Origin: Aptenodytes patagonicus
Taxonomy: Eukaryota > Chordata > Aves > Sphenisciformes > Spheniscidae
Direction: 5' to 3'
DNA length: 64,000 nucleotides
Assembly: GCF_965638725.1 (NCBI RefSeq)
Contig: NC_134949.1
Coordinates: 10,476,951 to 10,540,950, forward strand
Within the stretch, counting starts at the first letter, position 1; each line of letters opens with the position of its first letter. Made by a program: the position numbers and the translations under genes. The notes beneath the pieces were generated by a model. It was not told the DNA's origin and did not search any database. It was given only the letters and a program-made list of their open reading frames with translations. This document shows positions 12,372-25,400 of this stretch, piece by piece.

Positions 12372-12466
12372 ATGGCTGCTGGCTGGCTGCTAGTCTTTAG
12401 CCTGACACTTTTCCAGTCCCTGGTGATGAACCACTCCTCGGAGGGACCTTTCCCTTCTGCCACCAC
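12372..12466 (+). CDS. CACNA2D1: CACNA2D1 coding exon 1 (calcium channel alpha2delta-1 subunit), partial
   Basis: This exon encodes the N-terminus of the alpha2delta-1 auxiliary subunit of voltage-gated calcium channels. That protein is extracellular and membrane-anchored, raises channel surface expression and is the gabapentinoid target. The exon encodes 32 residues: MAAG, a hydrophobic core WLLVFSLTLFQSLVM, then NHSSEGPFPSATT. As I recall the human protein, it also begins MAAG-LL, shares TLFQSL, SSE and PFPSA, and differs at about 10 of 32 positions with no gaps. By that comparison the signal peptide is cleaved after E24 and mature alpha2 begins at G25. The start has a strong context (A at -3, G at +4). 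The exon ends in phase 2 after the first two bases of a Thr codon (ACN), immediately followed by consensus donor GTAAGT at 12467. The remaining exons lie beyond the window. An N-H-S sequon at N20 lies inside the signal peptide and should not be used. The assignment rests on a short peptide, but position in a CpG island, length, donor and flanking giant intron all agree. Confidence 0.9.
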
Positions 12467-12478
12467 GTAAGTCCCCGC

Positions 12479-12504
12479 GGGGTCCGGGGGTCCGGGGCGG
12501 GGGG
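12479..12504 (+). other. G-quadruplex-type motif next to the exon 1 donor
   Basis: Four G-runs, at 12479-12482, 12486-12490, 12494-12497 and 12499-12504, are separated by loops TCC, TCC and C. This satisfies the usual quadruplex pattern with very short loops. It begins 12 bases into the intron on the transcribed-sense strand, so it could form in both DNA and pre-mRNA beside the 5' splice site. More G-runs follow to about 12531. Structure formation is predicted, not shown. Confidence 0.75.
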
Positions 12505-12720
12505 CACGGCCGGGGCGGGGGCGCACCTCTGTGCCGGGGAGAGCGCGGCGCCGGCGAAAATACAAAGGGGAATAAAGTAAGTCCGGGCGGAAAGTGGCGG
12601 CGAGGTAAAATTGCAGGATTTCGGTTGCTTTCGCTTGGGAAGGAGTCACGGCAGCGGAGGGTCCCTGCGGGTCGGTCGCCGGGAGGAGGAGGGAGTGCCC
12701 CGGTCACGGCCGGCGGCTGT

Positions 12721-15700
12721 ACTTTTGAGGTAAAGGCTTTGCCTCACAGCCCCGCTCCAGAGCGGATCCCAGCTCTAAATATACCCCCGGCACTTCGGCC
12801 GTGCTGACAGGAAAGTTTCGAGTTACACAGAGTCCGCCCCCTCCTCCCACAAAGGTTATTTCAGCCTGGCTGGAGTTTTAACGCTATTTTTTAAAAAAAA
12901 TAAAACTTTCGCAATTTTATTAAAATTCACGCAAAAGACAGATTTTCTTGCCTTTCTGCGGCAGGCACGTGAAACAGGCAGGCGAGCACTGCTTTGAGTT
13001 TTGAGCCCGTGCTGAAGCTCGCTCCTACCTGGACGTGTTCCAGTGCACACCATGAATATTTTGACAGTTGCAGGGTTTGTTTTCTGCCCGTGGTTGCTGG
13101 TGGGGTGCTGTGTGTGCGCACGCGTGTGCCACACCAGAGGGGTTTTAGCTTGCTTAAAGCAACACAACTAAAGAACCGGTTTCTTCAGCGTTGGCCTTCC
13201 AGCTCGTTACTTCTCAAAAATCACCTTTGCGAGAGCTGAGGGATGCTCTCGGTGCACGCAGCTTTATGTTTTGCGTGGCCGTAAGATGGAAATCTTTAAA
13301 GCACTGCATACTTATTAACATGAAAGTGTTGCCCAGAGCAGTGCAAAGATCACATAATGAAAGCAGGCAATAAAAGAAAGGCAAAAATAAGCAAATGCAT
13401 CCTATTTGAGATTCGCCTACAGATTGGGGGGGGAAAAAAAAAACCCACAACAACAAAACACTATGGACTAATAACGGTGTTTTCTTCCTTTTTCTTCTCT
13501 CTTCCTCACCTCATTATTGTTATATTCTTCTGGGTTTTTTTGGAAGCACTGACCTTAGTCCCTGAATCTGGGTTAAAGCTATCAGTAGGTAACTTTTAAG
13601 TGGATGACTCACTTCAATGCATTTTACATAAGAAAAACAGTGCTAATGGTAGTCTTCCCTATTGTTTAACGCTGGGTGGAATTTATTGCCCTCGTTCATC
13701 CTGTGCAGAAGGATGAGTTTACAGCAATTACCAGCAATGCATTTTCACCAATTAGTACTGCCGGTAGGTTGTTATAATTGGATTCAGTTCTGAGTATCGG
13801 TTCCATTATGAAAGACTCAAAGGGATGCTCGCACTGTTAAATGAAAGAAAGGAATACAAAGATAAGTGTAAAATAACCACTTAATATCCTCTGAGTTGGA
13901 TAAATATAGCCTTTCATTGAAGGGAAGATTATCCTTTAAAATATTCTCATGTTGCAGTTTATAAAGATGTGCCATGTAGAAGCAAGAGTGACAAAATACA
14001 AAGCCAGGGCTTTTTAAGTCACTGCTTTTCTTGTGTTTGAGCTCCTGTATTTACTGTTTTTTATTGAGCTGATAAGGTTATAATACACAACTAATTACAA
14101 TTTATCTTCTACATAGATTTTTCTAGTTTTAAAAGAGAAAGAAATATGGAATCTAGTGAAATTAAAAGAATACTGTATAAAAAGAATATCGTATAATTTC
14201 AAATAGAAATCTAGATCACTTTTTAGCATAACATTACGTGTTATTTCCTTAAAACTGTTTTTGTCCCTCTGTCCATGTTTGCTAATTCCCTTCAGAATTT
14301 ACCTTTACTGCCAGTCTTGATAATAGAAATTGTCAACAGGGAAACATATTATATAATATAACTTTAATTATAACTATACCTATGATGAAGTAATTCAGAA
14401 TATGATGTTAGTCAATAGCATTTCCATGTTCTACACAATCTACTTGCTGTTGGCTTTCTTTTTTCTCATTATTATTCCATTGAAATGTTGTAGAAACAAT
14501 CTATAACGCCTGTCCATCCTTCATGGTAATGTATCCCCTTTGAAATTAAATCAAAGTGCAAATAAGGCTTAGTTCATTTAGAAGACAGCACAACAGGTTG
14601 ATGCAGGGAGAGCTGCTTTGCAAAAAGTAATGATGTAGCAGGTGAAAGAGAACATTTTTGGATTCTTTTTTAAGACTTGACAGCGGTGTTTTGTTTCCTA
14701 CTACAGATTACAAATGGGGAAGAACAAAGAGAACTGACGCAAATGCCCTTAATGTGAAAGATTTTATATTTAAAAATAGGAAAAAAACACAGGAGAAGAT
14801 ACTAAAGGAAAGAAAAGATATTAATAATTGAAGAACTGAAGGTTTGCTGATATTATGTTCTTAGCTACTTGCTTTCTCCCCATGATTTTCAGTCTCTTCT
14901 TCTCTTAGTTAAAAAGTTGGTCTGAGGAAGCAGTATTTCCCAGCTGTTGTATGAAAAATGTGCATATTCAGGGCTATATAGTTCATGATTTCATCAACAA
15001 CTCATTATTGTACAATCACTTTTCCTTCAGTCATCTGTTCCTTCTGCATCAGTAAATATTTTAACATGTGCTTTTACGAAAACATTCAGAAGTCCTTATC
15101 ACCAATACAGTAGTATGCAAGTATGAAACATTTTTGGCAAAAAATGCTGAAGGTTTAAGCAATGCCTGTTTCATAGAATCTCAGTCATTTGATTAATTTT
15201 ACTTCTCTGACAAGGCAAAAATGCTCTGATACATTTACCTGGCAATGTATAGAGAATTTCAAGTGAAGGATTGTGCTGTATGAAATGGGAGCCTTAATTT
15301 TTCATTGAAAATCTGAGCAGGTGGTATAATCACATTTGTTGCTTCCTGTGTTGGAATATTTCACCGCAAATATTGGAGACTTTTCTTCAATGAACTATTT
15401 AAGTATAGCGGTACTTATGTCTTGATCTTTAGCTGTAAGGCTTAGCTACTGATTGATACATATTAGGTTTCATTAAAATGTATCGTTTTCATTGTATCAT
15501 GTATTAGGGATCTATTATATCTTGGTACAGGATATCATGCTCTTACATTTAACATAGCAACTCCAAATACTTCAATTATACATGCAGCATAGCAGATATT
15601 TTGCACTTACGTGAGAATATTGTTGTATATAGTACTCCTGTCACTATAACCACACTACTGCTAACACAGTACGCAAAACACTTCTTTCTTTGTAGCCATA

Positions 15701-18700
15701 TATATTTATGTATCACCCACATCTATACAGACTTGACAAAAAAAATACTATTAAGTAAATGTAATTTGTATGTTTCCTGATAAAGGTAGCATAGGACTCA
15801 CTTTATTTCTGTTCTTTTATCTACACTGCATCAAAACAGGCAGTCTTGAGTTTAAAAACATGTTGTAATTCTTAAGTATCCTTTTGACACAGTATGTCTT
15901 AGCAGTGTTGATATTTTTACTGATAGTGAGTAATGCACGATATAAAGATGTACCTACTGCTTTCTGATGATAAACCTTTGTGTACTGATTAAAAAAGAAA
16001 AACAACCAACAAAACAAAACAGATACATTAATTTTGATAAACCTACAGATGAAGCCTCTCAATATCAATGGGACTGTTTCTGTAATTACGTCATTCTGGA
16101 TATAGCTTAATGTCTGTTTTTATTTTCTCTAATTTTCCTCCCCCACTCATTTTCTCTCTTTCCTTTATTTTTTATCCTTTTTTTCCTCCCCAGTCACCTG
16201 TTCTGTATGTAGAGATTAAATTATACATTATATTCAAGGCAGATCTGCTACTTAGACAAACTGGTGTAAAACATCTGAGGATAAAAATAATATACATATG
16301 AACATATATATATGTATGTACTCAGGCAGGAAATTTTTAGAAAAGAAGTTGTGTATTGCCATTTTTTATTTGCATGAATCATCCTTACTGTTTCGGTGTC
16401 ATTAGGACAAGTCAGGGAAGTCTGTATGAGTCATATGAATTAGGGCTTGCACAACTGGGACATTTGTATTTTTGGTTTCTGCACATGGACCTAACAAGTG
16501 TAGGTCTTGCTGAGAATGTAGCTGGGCTTGGTACACAGCGTCGCTTTCTATATAAAATCAGTGACCGAATGTAGACAGAAGATATTTATGATGTGTTCTT
16601 TTCATCTCTTTCTACTGTCAGACTTAGGGATTTTGACACCTCTCATATGCATATAATCTCATTTTTAGCATAAAATCTGTGATAGAAGAACGCCAGTTTT
16701 ATTGCTGATGTTAATTAGAAAAGACAACTGCATTAATGGATTGTAAAATATCAGGCTCCTCATTTGAAAATTGTATTTTGCAATCTATTTAAAAATCTTC
16801 ATTATTAGGAAAAAAATCTGCTGAAGTGTACCTTCGTATCAGTGAATCGCAAAGAAAGCCAAAAGATGTAGTCTACTTAGAATCAGGGAAGTGCAATATC
16901 ACCTCTTAGTGTTTCCTCAGCAGCACATGTCTGAATGCTGAGCGTTATGCAAGATGTATAAACCCACCAATATTTTAAAAAGTATCACTCCTATCCATTC
17001 TTCTAGTAGAAATATACTTAAAGATAAGTGCGAAACAGCTTGTTGATTGGTGTTGGTTTCTTTTTGTGAGTGTCTCTGTACATGTGGCGGTGATAAATGC
17101 AAATTATTTGGATCCATAAAGCAATTTCCCGTTTTACATATTTTATGATGTGAATTGTGAATGGGTATTTTTTTTTTAATTCTGTTTTTCTTCTTTTGTT
17201 TCCCTATTAGACATTTATGCTGGGACCTCAAAATTAACAAATTCTATAGATTTACGTTTTATTAAGTATGAAAATTCATCTGAAAGCGTCAAAATAAATA
17301 CTGATTATAAGAGATGAAATTTCATTGAAATAAATCAGCATTGTAGAGGTTCTTGCCATCTTTCATTTTGCAGTGATGCTATTTTCAGAACTGCATTGCT
17401 CATACCCTGCAAAATGATTTTATCCAAGAATTCAGCTGCTAGAAAGAGAGCTGGAGCTTGGCAGCACATTAGTCTGAAATGTATTCATTGTTAAATAGGA
17501 GGCCTGTTGTACAGATCTTAAAAATATTTATCTATCAGAGCATTTTAAATTGATGGAAGCACGGTCAAATTATTATTACTTTAATCTTTTGTAACAAAGA
17601 AACAAAATAGTCTGTGGTTGCCCACTGGTAACCGCGGTCTGACATGCTTATGCCTTTATTCTTCCCTTCTGCAAGAATCCTTTACCCAAGGTAGTATTAT
17701 CTTCTAGACCAATGTTTGACTTAAACCTGTGCGAGATAGGGGTTGCAGTTTAGGAGCGTTTTAGTAGTTTAAGAGAAAAATGACTCATTCTCACCGTTGT
17801 TGAATATAGTAGAAGCAGAATTGGGGCCCGGACTGTTTTGTACTTCTCTGCAGCAATACAGAAGCTTTTGATCACTGTATGCTTGGGATGCCTGTTGTGC
17901 TTAGAGTGCTTATAAAGACCTTAGTGACAAAAGCTGATATTATGGACTACAGAAAATGTTGTTCTCTAGTGCCTTATTAAAATATCTGCTCTAACAGGAG
18001 AAAAGATATACCGGAACATAACACTGGAATAAAATTGTTGGACCATAGCTATAATTTGGTAAAGCCAGATGCCATCCTTTATTTATGTCTTTTATGAATG
18101 CTGAATCAGACTTCTTGAAAGAAAGAATGACAGCTCAGTGTCCTTGGTGTCCACGTAAAACATATCTAGCACCTTGAAAATACACAGAACTCAGGTACAA
18201 AATAATAACTGCATTTCTGCCCCCACCCCTGGGCAGCGCCTGTGTGTTGTGTCTTAGATCACTTTTAGCCCATTTCTGCATCAGCTTTTTCATTCCACCT
18301 ACGATTGCTGCAAGACAGGTATCAATGAATACTTAAATGATTTACATTTGAGATTGCAGCTCTGAATTATTTCTCTTGTTGCGTCTATTAAATAGCCTGA
18401 TCCCACTCAACTTTTCTCAAACGTATTTTGGGTAATGCTCTGTTCTGTAGTATCAGACCAAGAGACGGGTTTTGCATCAATTGTGCTATGGCTTACTATA
18501 GCAAATCGGTCATTGCTATTACAGAGTGTTGTGATTCTTCTTTGCCTCCCAATTTCCAACAGTAAAAGAGAACTGGAATCAATATTGTTTGCAGAATATA
18601 ATTTTTATGTCCAGCACTACTGTGTAATGCACCCAGTAGTGATGCAGGAGTGACTCACATTTAAGGTGCAAATATGTAACACTGATAGTGAAATCACTCT

Positions 18701-21281
18701 CAACTGAATTTATACTTCAGTGATGTTCATGGGTTGGATCTTCTCAATTTAGGGCCAGACTATGCTGCTGAAATTAAAAAGTCTCATTGATGTTCTCAGA
18801 CAAAAAAATCAGTGTAAGAGTGAAGATTTTCAAAATATGCCTCAGCACTTTTTAATAGCTAAAAATTAATGGCGTATGCCTGCAGCTATTCAGCTCAAGA
18901 GGGATTTGTCTTTTCCTTCTCCAGTGCTTTCCAAACTATTTTTGACCTGCTCTGCTTCTAAGCAAACTCAACGTTTCACACCTTCCTTCCTTCCAGACTT
19001 AATAAGTTTTCAGGGTGAAATGTAAAATATACTCCCTCTTTCACAAGCACACTGTGACAAGAATATGGCTCACCGTTTGGTAATGTTACACTAACGATGT
19101 TAGGGAAAGGACCATGGTTTTTCACTTATGTCCCTCCTTACAACACCTTTCTCTGCTCGCCAACAGCAAACCGATGTCAAAGAGCTGAATTTCTGTTCCT
19201 TGTATAATTTTTGCTGTTTATTTACAAAGATTCTAACAAGTTTATGAAAAAGATTGACATTATTTTGCATCAACAAATCAGTAAGCTTTTGCAGTTAATT
19301 ACAGTAATTCAAAATCAGACTTTTTTTTTTAATCTGAGGCAGGCCTAAAATACCCATAGAATATGAATGTGAAGTTATAATTTTGCTGACTATTATAAAA
19401 AATGTTTTATTGGATTTTTCACCCTATTTTTAAATTACATCCTCACTCCCTGTCATTTGAGAGTTGGTCAGGACAAGAACTATAGTCTGACTTCATAACA
19501 GATTTTCTACATAGTGATTTAAGCATTTTTCATTTTTGAAATTTCCTGTTTCTCCAGAGCCATGAATGTTGAGCCAGGAGTGCAGAAAGAAGAGATTTTT
19601 TTTAAGGAGTATGTCCTATGGATCATATGGGCTAAGAATAATTTTTTGCACAGCAATCATTATCTTTAACATGGAGGTATATATTGGATCAGTGGTCCTT
19701 TTTTCAGCCCTCATGCATATAAAGCTTCAGTTGAAGTCTATGAGCAAAGACTCTCAAATTTACCCATTATAATAAATTCTGATTCACTTTTGACCTGATT
19801 TGTGAAGTAAATAAGAACACGAAGGAGTTGATGAGTCCACAGTCTAGTTTTTGTAGCAATCAGATGCTAAATTATGTTAATTTTTGTTTAAAGGAGAAAA
19901 GCTAAACTTGGTTCATCTAAACAACTTTCTAACTCAAGTGCTCCTGCTTCCTCTGTGCAGCTCCCCACTAGACTGGTTTAAAAGCCTAAAACGTTCCCCA
20001 GCGATATAATCTCTCTCTCCCTTAACTTTACTGGGATTTTTATTATATTTTGCTAAGCGTGGACTAAATCTTCTTTCAAGTAGGCATAAAAATAAAGTTA
20101 TATAAGTTCTCTGGGTAAGGGTGGCAGGACTAAGGTCTAAATCAAGGCATGCCATTTTTCTCAGTTGTCACTTGTAATATCGTGCTGCATTTTTCTTTCT
20201 GCACTAAGGTAGTCTTAAACAAACCAGTAAAAGGGAAGTTTTCTTCCTTCCTGGAATGAGTAGAAATTTGCCACACCTGGCTTGTATTGACTCTTGGTTA
20301 GAAATTCAAACCTTTTCCGTAGGAAGAAACTGAGTCACAGGGGCTGTTCTGTCGAAGATTATTAAGTGAAACATTTTGCGCTCTGAGCTGGAAGAATCGT
20401 GTTTATCGATACTGCAGGAAGGAGGAGAGTAATGAAAGAGAGATGACTAGAAGTATGAATTACAACGTTAGGGTTTTTACTATTCCTTCCCCCACTTTTA
20501 CAGGTGAATAACTTACTCCAGCACAAGTAGATCCAATATCCCATTAGACTAGTCAAAATGTTGAGGGATAAGTTCAACAGTCCATTAAAAGGCAAGTTTT
20601 GATTTATGATATTCTGATATGGACTAGTGGGAAAAATGGTTCATTTTGTAAATGGCTGAATGAACCCTCACAGCAATAATTTCCCCCCAGCGTGGATTTG
20701 AATAGTCTTTTTGGTAGAGGTCTTGTGGATCCTAAATACAGCCCTATACTTGGAGGCAATACTCTTTACTTGGGGAGTGCTCTGCCCTGTGAGATATATC
20801 GATACTCTGTTTTGTGAGTTTAATCCAGAAATGTGGTGGTTTCACATGCAGCTGTTAATGCAGATGTTGCTTTTTTGCAGTATATGGCTGATTTCTTTTA
20901 GTAGATTGAATTAGAATAAAATATAATACATAGTATACCATACTTCAGTAAGTATTCGGAATACTTCCTGCAGATATTACTGAATGTCCATATTTTCTGT
21001 TAGCCTCATATGTAATTTTATTCTTTTTACATATGGAGGTAACAAGTCCATTAGATTTTTTTTCAAAAACGGGTTAAAGTAAAGAGACATACATGTAGGA
21101 ATGCATGGCGAGAGAAGATGGAAATTGAGTGAAGTGAGCAATGAGCTTTCTTGCACCATCATCTTCTGTGGAAAGTTATCCTGCGTTAGGATGGATGCAG
21201 CTGTGTGTGTATTTCCTAATGCAGCAAGTATTTCTTGATCTGAAACTTTTCTCATAAATGAATTCAGTGGCACCAATTTTG
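12721..21281. other. Intron 1 segment, no gene seen
   Basis: AT-rich unique sequence after the CpG island. Open frames are short and lack recognisable domains. Minor low-complexity runs occur, for example pyrimidine-rich 16100-16200 and TATA-like 16285-16320. I recognise no transposon. Confidence 0.6.
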
Positions 21282-21316
21282 AAAAAAAAAAAAAAAAAAG
21301 AAAAAAGAAAAAAAAG
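21282..21316. repeat. A-rich tract with an uninterrupted A18 run
   Basis: An 18-base A-run (21282-21299) is followed by further A-runs broken by single G. I looked for a processed pseudogene upstream, which such a tail can mark, and saw none. Confidence 0.85.
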
Positions 21317-22415
21317 AATAGAAATAGAAGAGGTAATAGGCTTTGTTATTTACTTTTATTTAGTCAGAAATATTCTGATTTTGTTTTCTATGACATACAT
21401 CCTGAATTGTGTGTATCTTGGCTGAGCTCTTTATCATTATATGTGTCTCTTTATTATTATCTGCCTCCCTTTATCTGCCTTGCATTATTTCTTAAGTTTT
21501 GTACCTTAGTTTTCCACACTAATTTCTCTCAGTAAAGTAGGAAACTGCAGTATCTTACTGTTTAGTCAGGCAAGGGTTTACTGTCAAGATTAATTTGTTA
21601 GCTAATGCCTCTAAAGCCCTCTGTAGTTGAAAAGTGTTGTTAAGCTGTTAAGCCTTGTTTATTAAGATGTGTTTTTCCTATATTCCCATCTTACCTCAGA
21701 AACTTGCATGACCAAACCTTTCCTGGATGGATAATACCTCTGGTTTACCTAGTTCTCAAATGTTTTTTTTAATAGAATCTTTGTAGAAAAGGTATCATCA
21801 TATCTGCTTCTTTTGGTAACTTGAGATCTGGGGAGTTAGAAGAAGTTAATCCCCATGGTCTGTACTTCTTGGATGTACACAGATTGTAAAACATAAGTTT
21901 AACAGCATTTTTAGAAACTAACAGGAGTCAGCAAAAATCTGCAGACAGTATCGTGAAAAGAAGCCAGCATATCTGACTCATGCCAACGCTGCGTGCTAGT
22001 TGCACTCCTTTGCCACATTGCAAATCGTTGTTCTCACTGTTGAAATCAGCTGGCACTGTAGATGCCCAGTTTATCTGAAATTTGTACTGTGAATATTTTG
22101 TACTTTCTAATTAAAACAGAGGTAATAGGTGGGTACAATACTAGCCAAGGGCTCATGACACTTGAGTTCATTAACCTGATCTGCTACCCATTTCTTTTGC
22201 AGCACTGGCTACTGCTGGTTTTATTCCTTCTGTTCCCATTTCTAAAATGGGAATGACACCCCATTGCCATCCTGCTCGAATAAATGTGTGGCATATTGCA
22301 AGGTGTCCTGCTTCTGTAAGAAAGATGGTCATAAGAGTACCTAGTTAGTGCTATAGGTGGTCCGGCATCAACTTACTTCCATTTATGGGCTAGTAGTGTG
22401 CCTATGATCATTAGC

Positions 22416-22453
22416 AATCACTAATTACCTGGTAATCACCAGGTAATGTGATT
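22416..22453. other. Long near-perfect hairpin (16 paired bases per arm)
   Basis: The left arm is AATCAC (22416-22421), a two-base bulge TA, then ATTACCTGGT (22424-22433). The loop is AATC. The right arm is ACCAGGTAAT (22438-22447) followed by GTGATT (22448-22453). All 16 arm bases pair and only the TA bulge interrupts them. It lies in otherwise unremarkable intron sequence with no adjoining repeat that I recognise. Confidence 0.85.
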
Positions 22454-25400
22454 AACCAAGGCTGTTAAGATTTCAAGTAGGAGTAACATAGTTTTCATAG
22501 CAATTATTTTGACTTGCCACAAACAGTAACAACAGAAGTGTAGTCCTTACCAATTTTTTTTTTGTTATTTACCAAGCCACTTTTCTTGCCTTAGCATCTT
22601 CTTGGATTAGACTTTTACCTGTTGTGAATATATTTTAGATTAGGTGGGTAGACATATACACTGGGAGAGGATCACTAATATGTGCAGGAACATGTCTTAA
22701 GGGGATTTCACTATACTGTACACATGGGGAAAAGCTTTGCGGTAACTGAAAGCAGAATCTGGTCCTTATAGTGACTTTTGACTGATTAGAAATACATGAA
22801 GGATTAATTGATTTGTTGCATGACTAAGAGTATGTCTCAGGATATACTCTAAATGTCTTTGGAAATGATTAGGTACCCAATTTCATCCTTCTTTGCACCA
22901 GTGTAATTTCAGCAAAATGAGTGTCAGTCCTGTATCATTTAAATCCTAAGTGCAAGGATGAATCCACATAAAATAATTTCTGATTAAACATACAGGTTTC
23001 ATCTCAACGGAATGAGTCATCACTGCCAAGGCCTGATTGTAAAAATTATATAAAATAAAATGTAATACATGATCATATTAGACTATACAGAGGGGAATAG
23101 TAAGATATCACAAAGAAACCATGCGTGATATCAGATGTGGTCATTTGTCTTCCTTTTAAATGATAAGCTCTGACACCACTTCATTGTCTGTGCCCTGCTG
23201 AGCAAGTGTCCATGTAAAAAAGAACTTCTTAATGTGCTGGAAGGCACTGAAAAATGTTCCCCCAGATTAGGAACAAACACAATTTTATATAAGTATGGAA
23301 CTGTAAAGAAGAAATACTTTCTTTTTCAAAATACTGCAATGTCTAGTAATGTGCAGGATTACTGTAAGTGGCTTTCACAAATTTACTTTTTTGTGTTTTG
23401 GGTTTGTTTTTTTTTCCCTGAAGCAATTAGTTCTAGAGCTCGGCACTGCAATTTGGAATGGTAGGAATGATAGAAGTCATTTATTTTAACCCATCATTAT
23501 GCACAACCAAATAATTCGTTCACCTTTGGGTATGAAATCTTGATTTTTCAGGTAATTAGGTTTAAAATCAGCAAGACATTTACAGACAAACTATATTTTT
23601 TTTCCAGTGAAGCTGGGTTTACTCTGAAAGATCATGTTGGTACTTTATGGGGACATGAGGTGAAATTCTGATGTGATAGCTGCTTTGCTATTAGAAGCAC
23701 TCGGCCAGTATCTTTACTCATCTGCTATGTAAATGTTCCTAGTATAGATACACTCTCCCAGTCTGCAAAATTAGGATTAAAAGCACCCATCACTTCCTTG
23801 CACGGATGGTGAGAGATACAACTAACAAATGGCCGTAAAGAATATTGTAGTGGATGTATAGAACAATACTTTCCTTGGAGATATTTTGCTGATAGTGATT
23901 TTTCCTTTCATAACTCCATTTACTTATAGAATAAAATACTTTTATGGCCTGCAAGGTAGTTTTGCACAAAAATGCTCAATTATTCTTGTAGATATCCATG
24001 CTTCTACAAGCACTTCATGTATTCAGTGGTGATGCTTTCAGCTTCGCAAGCACAGGTTAAACATAGTTGATTAAATATTTTGTTCCACATATCTAATTAC
24101 CTGGGGCCCTATTTCTTTTTAGTGAATAGTATTCTGCTCTACAATTGTCCCATTACTCTCCATGGGAATAATCTGTTTATAGAATAAAGTGCTCATCAGT
24201 CTTTAAAAAAAACTAAGTTAAAAGTAAGTTATCCGATTGTACAGCTAAACACTTGAAAACTAGGAAATGCAAGATATTGAAATTGCCTTATGGCAAAACC
24301 TTTTTTCCTTATACATCTTCATTGTGATCCCATCTTCAGTTACAAAATCAACCATTATTTTTTCTGGTGGAAACAGAATTTTATTATTCTTAATTTCACT
24401 AAAAATATGAAATAGACATACAAGAGCTTACATGTTCTTACATATTAAAATGCAGATGAATGCTTATTTTGGTTATTTGACTTTACAGCTTTTATGATTT
24501 TGACTTAGTAAGAGTTTTTTTCCTGTAGCTAATTATTCAAAATGCAACTCCAATATAAGACTAACATGGCAGGTGGATTTTGTAGATAACTTTAGTAAAG
24601 CCGCAAAGGACATACCTTGTCTCTGGCAATGAAAAACTTGTAATAACTTCCACTGCATGGAGAGATTGCAGAAGCATCTGCCTCTGAGAACTGAAAGTAA
24701 GGTATTAGCCAAAAGTTACTCTTTGAACCCAAAAGCTATGGTAAAGATACGCTATGCAAAGAGATGTTTTTGAGATATGTTTGGATGTTTTCTATTGCTA
24801 GGGACATTGTTTCGCTGCAGAAAGAAATTGCTCGCTGATCCTGTGGTTTTTTTATGCTGTGAGACTTCAGTAGTTGGTACAGCCCTTCACTGAGCAGGAA
24901 TTATTTCCTAGCTGGGATTTTTCCTGAAAATTAACAAACAGGAAATGTCAGCAGTATCCACAGAAATACTGACTGTTCTAGTTACCTATGTGGATAAGAA
25001 ACTCATGCTTCTTGTGTGTCTAGCTCACAAGATATTTAATCTTGTGGTGATTTTGGGAGCAACCATATCCAAATTTAAGAGATTTTATCAATACCTGAAA
25101 TTTTAGATTTCTGGTCTACCAGATCCAAATTTCATATACTGACACTTAATGATGTGTATTTGGATAGAACTTATTCAAGGCTTTCTTAATGGCCAAATAG
25201 ATAACCTACAACCCGGGGATTATCTGCAAAATCACTCATTCAAAGACTGCTTAAAATAAAGTAATTTTTCATTACCTACAATGAAACATCCCTACATATC
25301 TGCAAAGTAATAAAATAAACCTGTTTGCTTTTTTTTTAAACTCGCAGTATTGTGAGTGTGTTTTAGTCTAAAACCTTTAAACAAATATATGATAGGCAAA

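Larger units (their letters stand above)
11340..12720 (+). promoter_or_regulatory. CACNA2D1: CpG island: presumed CACNA2D1 promoter and 5' UTR
   Basis: Base composition changes sharply from AT-rich to strongly GC-rich with dense CpG dinucleotides, and falls back after about 12720. The island spans the presumed transcription start, the 5' UTR, coding exon 1 and the first part of intron 1. It contains GC-box-like GGGCGG words (for example near 12230-12245), a GCCCG pentamer array, CTC-rich and CT-rich pyrimidine stretches (11940-11960, 12098-12180) and a 13-base G-run at about 12238-12250. I see no convincing TATA box at a sensible distance from the ATG, which suits a dispersed CpG-island promoter. 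The start site cannot be placed from sequence alone. Long open frames on both strands here reflect a lack of stop codons in GC-rich DNA. Confidence 0.85.

Noticed and set aside
21282..21316. A long A-tract, considered as the tail of a processed pseudogene or LINE.
   Set aside because: The 300 bases upstream show no coding similarity, polyadenylation signal context or target duplication.
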